A stretch of 43,223 nt of DNA, from positions 129,489 to 172,711 of the forward strand of contig DAGH01000025.1 of NCBI GenBank assembly GCA_002495675.1. Reading direction: 5' to 3'. The notes beneath the pieces were generated by a model that saw only the letters and a program-made list of their open reading frames with translations, was not told the DNA's origin and searched no databases. Position 1 is the stretch's first letter; every line of letters starts with the position of its first letter. This DNA comes from Euryarchaeota archaeon UBA182. Its GTDB lineage: Archaea; Thermoplasmatota; Poseidoniia; Poseidoniales; Thalassarchaeaceae. The position numbers and the translations under genes were made by a program. Shown piece after piece: positions 35,114-42,185 of the stretch.

Positions 35114-36817
35114 ATGACAGTCGACCCGAGTAGTCTGGATCTCCCTCAATCATCGGGGGTCTACATTTTCAAGACAGAGGAGGGGGAGGTTCTGTACGTC
35201 GGGAAGGCCACAAATATCCGTCAGCGAGTTAGATCCTATTTCTCTCCAAATCCTGATCGAGCAATGATCCCTACCCTCGTTTCTAGATCCGATGATGTCG
35301 ATTTCATCATCACTAGCGGCCCCAGAGAGGCATTGGTCCTTGAAAAGCAGCTAATAAGAAAGCACAAGCCGAGGTATAATTCTGCCTTCAAAGACGACAA
35401 GTCATACCCTTACATTGCTATAACAGGGCATGAAAAGCCCAGAATTTTGTACACAAGGAGGCCTCCACCTGGCTCGAAGGTCTGGGGTCCATTCCCAGAC
35501 GCCGGCGCTGCGAAAGGGGTCATCAAACTACTCAGAAGGCAATTTGGGATACGGGATAACAAAGGGGCCTTGCCGTTTGGATACAACGAACATGATGAGA
35601 TTCATGACTACGATAACAGAATTAGAATGGCGATAGGTGTGCTTGATGGGGATGCCCGACTCGTCGTAGAGGACTTACAGGAGCGCATGGACCTAGCAGC
35701 AGATAGCCTTCAATATGAATTGGCAGCTCAATACAGGGATAAGATCGGGATCGTTCAGAAGACAATTTCCAATCAGGTGATCAAAAGCAGGTTTTACACA
35801 GAAGTACATGCAGTCGGCTTCGCCTCCAGACAGGATTTTGGCCAGGCGGCAATAATCCAAGCCGAGGATGGCGTTATTCAAGGGCAAGTAAACTATCCGA
35901 TGATACATCGAGGGAGCATTTCTGAATCTATATCCCTATTGTTATCAGAACACTATTCTAATCAAAAACCACCTCGAATCCTGTTGGTCCCGACTGGCCT
36001 AGAGGAAGGCGTAATGCAATGGTTGTCCGACAAGCGGGGCTCAAAGGTGGAGATACGGGTCCCAAAAAGGGGGAAATTATCCAAGTTGAGGGCCCTGGCG
36101 GACAGGAATGCAGAAATTCAATTGGAGAGGTCGCTTAGCAGATCTTCAGGGAATATTGAATATCGAGCTGCCTCTGATTCTGCTGAACTGCTTGGCCTAG
36201 ACAAGCTGGAGTATGTCGTTTGTTTTGACATGGCTCAACTTCTCGGTGGCGATAGGGTCGGTGCTTCTGTTGTGTTCAGAAACGGTAAGCCTGAGAAATC
36301 CGAGTATCGGACTTATCGCGTGAAAGGTGGCTCTATGGATGATTTGGGAATGATGAGCGAGGTGGTCCAGAGATGGGTATTGAGGCTCGAACACTACCCA
36401 GACCTGGTTATCCTCGATGGAGGGAAGACTCACCTAACAACCATAGTGGGCATGCTCGAAGATTTGGGTTATGGAGACAAGTTCCCCGTAATTGCATTGG
36501 CTAAGAAAGAAGAGACGGTGTATACAACCGACGGTCGAGAGTTGCTGATGGACAGACGTGGAAGAATGATAATACATGCTCGAGATGAAGCCCACAGATT
36601 CGTCAATAGTTACCATCGAAAACGACGATCGAAGGGTACTTTGAAAAACCCATTGGAGAATGTGGATGGACTTGGAGCGAAGAAAATCCAGACTCTCTTG
36701 AGATACTTTGGCGGGATGCAGCAAATAAGACATGCAAGTCAAGATGAGTTATCGGCTATCCCCGGGATAGGTCCCGAACTTGCCAGAAGGATTGTCGAGT
36801 CATTCAGGAGGAGTTAG
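35114..36817 (+). CDS. uvrC: UvrABC system protein C (excinuclease subunit)
   Basis: Nuclease subunit that makes both cuts in nucleotide excision repair. GIY-YIG domain: SSGVYIFKTEEGEVLYVGKA with R39 in NIRQRVRSYF. UVR motif: DLQERMDLAADSLQYELAAQYRDKI region (near residues 190-215). The C-terminal RNase H-like nuclease is read in YVVCFDMAQLLGGDRVGASVVF and VILDGGKTHL, with late HRFVNSYHRKRRSK. It ends with two helix-hairpin-helix motifs (VDGLGAKKIQTLLRYFG and AIPGIGPELARRIV). Length 567 is close to the usual 600. UvrC is bacterial in origin, though many mesophilic euryarchaea have it. UvrA and UvrB are not in the window. It is divergent from the STAND ATPase with 36 bases between. Confidence 0.96.
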   Translation: MTVDPSSLDLPQSSGVYIFKTEEGEVLYVGKATNIRQRVRSYFSPNPDRAMIPTLVSRSDDVDFIITSGPREALVLEKQLIRKHKPRYNSAFKDDKSYPYIAITGHEKPRILYTRRPPPGSKVWGPFPDAGAAKGVIKLLRRQFGIRDNKGALPFGYNEHDEIHDYDNRIRMAIGVLDGDARLVVEDLQERMDLAADSLQYELAAQYRDKIGIVQKTISNQVIKSRFYTEVHAVGFASRQDFGQAAIIQAEDGVIQGQVNYPMIHRGSISESISLLLSEHYSNQKPPRILLVPTGLEEGVMQWLSDKRGSKVEIRVPKRGKLSKLRALADRNAEIQLERSLSRSSGNIEYRAASDSAELLGLDKLEYVVCFDMAQLLGGDRVGASVVFRNGKPEKSEYRTYRVKGGSMDDLGMMSEVVQRWVLRLEHYPDLVILDGGKTHLTTIVGMLEDLGYGDKFPVIALAKKEETVYTTDGRELLMDRRGRMIIHARDEAHRFVNSYHRKRRSKGTLKNPLENVDGLGAKKIQTLLRYFGGMQQIRHASQDELSAIPGIGPELARRIVESFRRS

Positions 36818-36819
36818 GG

Positions 36820-39735
36820 TCAATTCAATGACTCGACCCACTCCATTGTTGCATCCTCCAATTTATTCGCATTGACCCTGCGATTAATGATCCCCTTCCT
36901 CCATTTTCTCCAGACCATCAATCCGATCAGAGATAAGATCCCGAGGATGTAGGGGCTTGCCTCACGGAATATGATCTGCCATCCGATCTCGACAGAGAGC
37001 GTTATTGTGTCCGACCCTACCTGACATGGATCCTGATCATCAACCCCGACACAGTCGTAGACTGGGGTGAGGTAGATCAGAGTCTGATGACCACCATCCT
37101 CGATAACCCGGCCCCGTGAGAGCTCGCTCTCGAATTCTAGAATGTTAATCCCCTCAGGGAACTTGATTTCCTCGATTAAAACAGGGCGGAGCTCACCAAA
37201 CTCGGTATCCTCATCTATCGGTGTAATGCCCATACTGATGGAAAATGGGCCGATTCCCGATCTTCCAACCTCGGGGCTCATGCTGATTGCAGCCGACCTT
37301 AGTGCTGCCCGAAACAGATTCTGTTCGCTCACCCTCATAGAAAGAGAGTCTTCTATCAGAGAGACCCTCATTTGGGCATTTGTGACTGACACGCCTACCT
37401 GAAAAGGATCCAAGTCGGAAAGATAAGGCGATTGTATAGGGTTGGAAGGTTCAATATCCACCTTGACGGGTGTTCCTGCTAAGTCAAATTTTGGCTTGTA
37501 TTCACCTATCTCCACTATCTGAACATAGTCATGTTGCATATTGCTGAATTCTATCATTTGCAGCTTTATTCTGTCTGTCATTTCATCCGCGAGTTCCTCC
37601 ATACCCTCATTGGATATATCCAGATCGAGGGGGTGGTTATCATCTGGGAATGGCGAATCTATCCTACCCAATCCAGTTCCATCAAGGATACCACCCTCGA
37701 TCTTGTCCCCCATGCTAATGACGTGTCGGATCAGATCCGAGGGTATCGGGGAGGTATCCAATCCATCAATTCCGAGGTCTGAGTCTACCCTGTAAATATC
37801 GATTGTGAAGTCGAGTTTGAAGTCCATGATGACAGATGACGATAACTCCTTGAATGCTATTTTCTCGATTTCCAGGGCAAGTGTAGATGATATGCAAGTT
37901 GAATGGTATGATTTGCAGAGGAGGTCCCAGCTGTCATCGTTGCAGTCCGTAGATTCCATGCATATCGGGTGTTCCCAGTCAAATGGTCTGGTCCCGATAA
38001 GGCTCAACTCTTGGTCTACGCCATCCTCTTCAAAGCCTAATTCCAAGACACCTGGTTCCCCCGTCCCCGAGGCTATCCAACTGGGCAGCTCAATCTTGAC
38101 TCCCAACTCCGAATCCGGTATTGTTTCTGTGAGGCCCTCCTCCAACCAAGACAGGTCATGAGAGATGTCTATGGATGTGACCGACATAATTCTTGCAAGG
38201 TCTTCATCGGTAAACGTGCTCAGGTCTATTTCGGGGATGTCTAAATCACTGTTTTCAACTAGGCGCTGGAATGTGTCTGAAAGTTCCACAGGGGTTGGGT
38301 TGCTTATTGCTGAGATGAGAATAGGGTAGGTGTTATTCATCGCAATAGGGCCTGATAAGCAGTAACGATTTGCTGCTTCCTCCTCACAACCCGTATTTTC
38401 AGTGTGGAGGAATTGCAACCCCCCCGTTTCAGTTGAAGGTGTAAAGAATGGATTTCCTAACTCGATCTGATTGCCCAAAATGTCGCTCAATGACTCAGAA
38501 ATCTTCTCCATAGGCAAACCATCCAGGAGTCTCTCAAGGCCTATATCTGTCTCTTCATCCAAGAGTCTGAACCCATCCGCGGTTATCCATGGCATCTCTA
38601 CCCCGTCTTGGTCCAGATCCACAGACCATGCCTCAAGTGTCGACGCATCCAGATGATAGAGTGAAATGTCCAAACCGAATCTGGCTCTGTTGGTGTCTTT
38701 GGCATCTACGATGAGCTCGATCGATACCCCTGGCAGTTCTGTTGAGGTTAGGTCTACTGTCTCAGTATCGTCCTGCAGGTGTTGGATACTAGTATCCAAA
38801 CTGAGGGAGGATGGGCCTGAGGTATCGATGTGATTGGTCCTATCCATGTTCACAACCGCGAACCTCTGAGTAAGTCCCTCCAAGGTTGATCTGGTGGCGA
38901 GCGAGGTTCCTTGTCGAGAAATGAAACTCTCCGAATACTCAGGAGGAATCAGGCTCATCTCCATCGACTGGCCTGCTTCGACAACCAGATCGAACACCAA
39001 GTCAACCTTTGCCCCCATCACGAGCAACCCAATCAGAGTCCTGTCCAAGTCCCCGCGCGTATCATCCATCCCAATCGAAGAGGCGTTAATTGTCACGGAT
39101 AATGCCGACCTGATGCAAATTGGGGGATGGAACGGGTTGTTCTCCCTTTCCAGAACCTCGTCCGCAGAATCGCTCGATGCGTCAGCAGTGCAGGTTATGT
39201 CCTCATCCAGGGTTCTGGGGACGTCGCTGACAGTGTTGGTCACGGGGAGTCCTATTGATTGGAAGTTTTCACCTAAGACGTTCATCACCATCTCATCTAC
39301 CTGTGAAAACATCCTTTCACTTACAGTCTCACCATTGCCCGTTTGTTCATCGAAGAAGTTCCTGATGTGATCGGCGGGTATTCCATCTTGTTCGGTCGAA
39401 TCTCCCCCAAGATCAATTTGTTGCAGCCCAAGCTGGTCTCTTGCTAGCTCATGCAACGCAATAAAGACCTCTATGCTAATCTGTTCCGCACTTTCCATCT
39501 GGAGTATGACCGAGATCTTGGACCAGTGATCGCCTGAGGTTTGGTCCAACGAAGAGTCGTAATCATCACAGATTCCACCCGGCGTAGAATTTGTGTCGCA
39601 CACCGAATTCTCAACTTCAGGAGATCCGGGAGGGGGCTCTGCACTAACTGCCGAGAAGAAGATCATCAAAACGATGAAAATCGGAATTAGTTTTCCGCTC
39701 ACGACCCCACTAGGTCGGGTGACCGTCTTTATCAT
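36820..39735 (-). CDS. Large exported, C-terminally anchored protein of unknown function
   Basis: I do not recognise a family. The protein has a signal peptide after ATG 39735 (KLIPIFIVLMIFFSAVSAEPPP), an acidic ectodomain of about 880 residues and a C-terminal transmembrane helix (SPYILGILSLIGLMVW) with RKWRKGIINRR stop-transfer and a 20-residue tail. The ectodomain has repeated Asp/Glu-rich beta-like segments, about a dozen Cys (several in pairs such as CMESTDC and CDTNSTPGGIC) and short Dx-DxD-type stretches (DLDQDGVEMP), but no catalytic motif. Internal similarity exists between segments such as LDFTIDIYRVDSDLGIDGLD and LDISLYHLDASTLEAWSVD, suggesting duplicated domains. ATG 39756 is the alternative start, facing the next gene. 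Confidence 0.8.
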   Translation of the reverse strand: MIKTVTRPSGVVSGKLIPIFIVLMIFFSAVSAEPPPGSPEVENSVCDTNSTPGGICDDYDSSLDQTSGDHWSKISVILQMESAEQISIEVFIALHELARDQLGLQQIDLGGDSTEQDGIPADHIRNFFDEQTGNGETVSERMFSQVDEMVMNVLGENFQSIGLPVTNTVSDVPRTLDEDITCTADASSDSADEVLERENNPFHPPICIRSALSVTINASSIGMDDTRGDLDRTLIGLLVMGAKVDLVFDLVVEAGQSMEMSLIPPEYSESFISRQGTSLATRSTLEGLTQRFAVVNMDRTNHIDTSGPSSLSLDTSIQHLQDDTETVDLTSTELPGVSIELIVDAKDTNRARFGLDISLYHLDASTLEAWSVDLDQDGVEMPWITADGFRLLDEETDIGLERLLDGLPMEKISESLSDILGNQIELGNPFFTPSTETGGLQFLHTENTGCEEEAANRYCLSGPIAMNNTYPILISAISNPTPVELSDTFQRLVENSDLDIPEIDLSTFTDEDLARIMSVTSIDISHDLSWLEEGLTETIPDSELGVKIELPSWIASGTGEPGVLELGFEEDGVDQELSLIGTRPFDWEHPICMESTDCNDDSWDLLCKSYHSTCISSTLALEIEKIAFKELSSSVIMDFKLDFTIDIYRVDSDLGIDGLDTSPIPSDLIRHVISMGDKIEGGILDGTGLGRIDSPFPDDNHPLDLDISNEGMEELADEMTDRIKLQMIEFSNMQHDYVQIVEIGEYKPKFDLAGTPVKVDIEPSNPIQSPYLSDLDPFQVGVSVTNAQMRVSLIEDSLSMRVSEQNLFRAALRSAAISMSPEVGRSGIGPFSISMGITPIDEDTEFGELRPVLIEEIKFPEGINILEFESELSRGRVIEDGGHQTLIYLTPVYDCVGVDDQDPCQVGSDTITLSVEIGWQIIFREASPYILGILSLIGLMVWRKWRKGIINRRVNANKLEDATMEWVESLN

Positions 39736-39754
39736 CACGCCTTTACGGATCACC

Positions 39755-40672
39755 ATGCGGAGACCCAGCCCGAAGGAATCTCTGGACCATAGATTGAGAT
39801 CTCTGGCCGCAGATATCGATTCACTGAGGTCCAGAAAGATGCCTCACGATGTCCCCTCAAAGTGGGAAAAATTCGATGATGTCGCCATTATCCCAAACAA
39901 GTCCTTCAGAGACGAATTCTGGGAGGAGATTCCCAGCGATGTGCTATGGAGAGAGGTAGCGATCGCAATTGGTGTTCAGCGACTATACCGTAAGGGGGAG
40001 GTTGATGGTCCAAAGAGGAAGCCAGAAATCGAGTTGCTGACTGGTTCCTCGAGAGGATCCTGGGTAATTCGCAAGGAGAACGGCATTCGATACGGATACG
40101 ACATAACCAACTGCATGTGGAGTGCAGGTAACGTGAATGAGAGGAGAAGGATGGGGGAAGTCGCCAAGCCAGGGGAGACTGTTCTCGATTTATTCGCCGG
40201 AATAGGGTATTACACCCTGCCAATACTGAAATCATCCAGTAGCATCAATCTGATCGCTTGTGAGTGGAATCAGGCCTCGATTGAATCCCTGCATTGGAAC
40301 TTGTCTGAGAATGGTCTCGAACATCAATGTACTGTGATAGAGGGTGACTGCACGGAGACCGTTCCAAAGTTATCATTACAAGTTGACAGGGCTGTGCTTG
40401 GACTTCTACCTGATTCCACATTTGCCATACCCACTGCCATTGGGGCCTTTGGTCCCGAGGGGGGTGTGCTGCACCTACACGCACTTTCCAATTCGAAAGA
40501 ATATGATTCTCAGTCTGAAGAAATAAAGAGAAAGATCCTAGATTCTTCTGGAGAATTTACAATTGGAAGTTTGGATGTGGTGCGAGTAAAGAGTTATGCT
40601 CCTAAGTGGGATCACGTAGTCTATGACATTGTCTTGGATGGGCGAGAGGCCTCTATGACACAGGGGGATTGA
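39755..40672 (+). CDS. TYW2/Taw2-like tRNA(Phe) wyosine aminocarboxypropyltransferase
   Basis: Rossmann-fold SAM enzyme of the Trm5/TYW2 group. TYW2/Taw2 transfers the 3-amino-3-carboxypropyl group of SAM to position 7 of the tricyclic base at G37 of tRNA-Phe. VLDLFAGIGYYTLPIL and LIACEWNQASIESLHWNL match the TYW2 form DLYAGIGYFTLP...CEWNP rather than the Trm5 form DMFAGIGPFSIP; VDRAVLGLLPDS matches the TYW2 RxxLGLLPS. The N-terminal ELLTGSSRGSWVIRKENGIRY resembles the substrate-domain hairpin. Length is 305. The frame runs back to 39593, but that stretch is antisense to the exported protein; ATG 39755 is chosen. The upstream wyosine enzymes are not in this window. Confidence 0.87.
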   Translation: MRRPSPKESLDHRLRSLAADIDSLRSRKMPHDVPSKWEKFDDVAIIPNKSFRDEFWEEIPSDVLWREVAIAIGVQRLYRKGEVDGPKRKPEIELLTGSSRGSWVIRKENGIRYGYDITNCMWSAGNVNERRRMGEVAKPGETVLDLFAGIGYYTLPILKSSSSINLIACEWNQASIESLHWNLSENGLEHQCTVIEGDCTETVPKLSLQVDRAVLGLLPDSTFAIPTAIGAFGPEGGVLHLHALSNSKEYDSQSEEIKRKILDSSGEFTIGSLDVVRVKSYAPKWDHVVYDIVLDGREASMTQGD

Positions 40673-40677
40673 CCTTG

Positions 40678-41361
40678 ATGTCCGATTGGCTAATTGATGC
40701 TTCAAGAGAGTACAACCTGCAATCCCTCGAACAGAGGGACTCCTATGCAGGCGTTGTTTTCATTCCCGTAGAAACCCTCTCACAAGTTCTCGATTGGTCG
40801 TTCCAATCCCTCCCGGATGAGATTCTTGTAGGCTTGGACATCGATACATCGAAGGCCTTTGACAGAGAATTGATATCCAAATACACTGGATCGATGTTTG
40901 AACCATCTCTCTTCGCTGGCCAAGGCATGTTTGTCGGTGAGCCACATCTAGTCAATCGTGGTGACTCATACGAAGTACATCATGTTCCAGAGGAATGGGT
41001 AGATGGCCTCTTCTCCGAGGACCGTGGACCGAGAGGAGGGCGGTTCACCCATTGGCTACATACTCACCCCAACGCACCAGCCATCCCAAGCGAAGCCGAT
41101 GCTGAAGCAGCGCAATACACGGACGGGGTCGACATGATCCTTGGGGTCTGGTTCTCCCCCGAGGGTTCTGCACCATGGTACGAGGATGCTGAAGGGACAA
41201 GGAGACCCCTGACTGATATACCGACCTTCTCGGAGAAGCGAGTTCTCGGCGTCGCCAGCACAGGACACCTGATTCACGGAGTTGAGCTGATCGCCTTCCA
41301 CAAACGAGGTTTCGGGGTCAACGTTGTAATTTGCCATAACGATGGAATTCCAATTGAATAG
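40678..41361 (+). CDS. JAMM/MPN+ domain metalloprotease-like protein
   Basis: A 227-residue protein with a full JAMM zinc motif: HTHPNAPAIPSEAD is H128-x-H130-x7-S138-x2-D141, and the catalytic Glu is probably E48 in SLPDEILVGLDID, in the place of the family hP-x-E-x-x-G-x-L. In eukaryotes and archaea JAMM enzymes cut ubiquitin or SAMP isopeptide bonds; others process sulfur carrier proteins. Sequence around the motif (GVDMILGVWFSPEG) fits the MPN core, but the N- and C-termini are not family-typical. ATG 40678 is six bases after the TYW2-like stop; a TTG at 40669 is possible. Co-transcription with that gene is likely. No ubiquitin-like gene is nearby. Confidence 0.78.
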   Translation: MSDWLIDASREYNLQSLEQRDSYAGVVFIPVETLSQVLDWSFQSLPDEILVGLDIDTSKAFDRELISKYTGSMFEPSLFAGQGMFVGEPHLVNRGDSYEVHHVPEEWVDGLFSEDRGPRGGRFTHWLHTHPNAPAIPSEADAEAAQYTDGVDMILGVWFSPEGSAPWYEDAEGTRRPLTDIPTFSEKRVLGVASTGHLIHGVELIAFHKRGFGVNVVICHNDGIPIE

Positions 41362-41367
41362 ATTGGC

Positions 41368-41505
41368 TTATCTCAGTGTGTTTTCAATCTCCTCACTGGA
41401 GGAGGGTCTGTCCAACCATGCCAGAAAGGCGTAGAAAAACAATGAGGTTGCAACCGCGGCGATTAGGGAACTTTCCATGTGGAAGCGAAGAGTGAAAAAT
41501 GCCAT
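41368..41505 (-). CDS. 45-codon membrane micro-ORF, hypothetical
   Basis: An intact short frame in the only gap larger than 185 bases. It encodes MAFFTLRFHMESSLIAAVAT with a following SLFFYAFLAW, so one transmembrane helix, then the charged tail LDRPSSSEEIENTLR. The internal ATG at 41478 gives a 36-residue form (MESSLIAAV...). The helix of about 20 residues followed by a soluble acidic tail is the form of small subunits or regulators of membrane complexes. An AT-rich TATA-like segment precedes it and a T-run ends the upstream oligoribonuclease gene, so it would be its own unit. Not matched to a known family by eye. Its stop codon ends 7 bases beyond the end of the JAMM gene. Confidence 0.5.
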   Translation of the reverse strand: MAFFTLRFHMESSLIAAVATSLFFYAFLAWLDRPSSSEEIENTLR

Positions 41506-41516
41506 AACTTGTTGGT

Positions 41517-41537
41517 AAATATCAAATATTAATTACA
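41517..41537 (-). promoter_or_regulatory. AT-rich promoter candidate of the micro-ORF
   Basis: The minus strand reads ATGTAATTAATATTTGATAT, about 13-33 bases before ATG 41505. This is a good position and composition for a TATA box with a leaderless start. The call is from composition only. Confidence 0.4.
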
Positions 41538-41549
41538 TAGGAATTTGCC

Positions 41550-41555
41550 AAAAAA
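41550..41555 (-). terminator. T6 terminator after oligoribonuclease
   Basis: The minus strand has TTTTTT about 13-18 bases beyond the oligoribonuclease stop codon (41568-41570). T-runs end archaeal transcripts. It separates that gene from the micro-ORF downstream. Confidence 0.4.
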
Positions 41556-41567
41556 GCATGGAAAAGG

Positions 41568-42107
41568 TCACTTCTCGAAGACTTTCTCCCTGTAGTATTC
41601 CAGTTCTGAAATTGATCCCCGTATATCCTCGAGAGCCTTGTGGTTCGTAGGCTTCAGGTGCCTTGGAAGGTCAGGGTACCATCTCCTAACCATCTCCTTG
41701 AATGAGGAAACGTCGACGATACGATATGACAGAAATTCGTCGAGTCTCGGCATTTCCCTCCTTATGAACCGACGATCATGATGAACTGATGACCCGGCCA
41801 GAGGCAGGTTCGGTGGACAATGCTCCTTCAAGAAATTCAAGGTCCCTTCCTCAGCCTCTACGACGCTTACCCCTTCATTACGCACCCTGTCAACCAACCC
41901 CGAGGCAGTATGCGTCCTCGTATTCCATTCGTCCATGTTATCAAGCTTGGAGACGTCGTTTGGGGTTATTGCGAAAACTGGGCCCTCTGCAACGATTGAC
42001 AGGTCAGCCTCCGTCACGATTGTAGCTATCTCAATGATGCAATCCCCTTCATCAGGATGTAATCCAGTCATCTCTAGATCGATCCACACAAGGCGCCTTT
42101 CTCTCAT
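41568..42107 (-). CDS. orn: Oligoribonuclease (DEDDh 3'-5' exoribonuclease)
   Basis: Degrades 2-5-nucleotide RNAs to mononucleotides. It aligns by eye along its whole length with Orn/REXO2: LVWIDLEMTGLHPDEGDCII, DEWNTRTHTASGLVDRV, and ELEYYREKVF. The DEDDh set is complete: D10, E12, D111 (HHDRRFI), H156 and D161 (HKALEDI). Family members have NSIGQDRRF; here the block is SSVHHDRRF. ATG 42107 is preceded by GGGTGATT with Shine-Dalgarno spacing, so it is preferred over GTG 42113 within that site. Length is 179. Orn is best known from gamma- and betaproteobacteria, actinobacteria and eukaryotes, so a transferred gene is likely. Confidence 0.94.
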   Translation of the reverse strand: MRERRLVWIDLEMTGLHPDEGDCIIEIATIVTEADLSIVAEGPVFAITPNDVSKLDNMDEWNTRTHTASGLVDRVRNEGVSVVEAEEGTLNFLKEHCPPNLPLAGSSVHHDRRFIRREMPRLDEFLSYRIVDVSSFKEMVRRWYPDLPRHLKPTNHKALEDIRGSISELEYYREKVFEK

Positions 42108-42185
42108 AATCACCCTGTGATGAAGGAGTCACATAGCCATTGGCTTTTGGCAACCAATCATAACCTAGGTCTACTGGGTCGCGTT

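Noticed and set aside
39593..39754. N-terminal extension of the TYW2-like protein
   Set aside because: It is antisense to the signal peptide region of the exported protein; a later ATG gives the conserved start.
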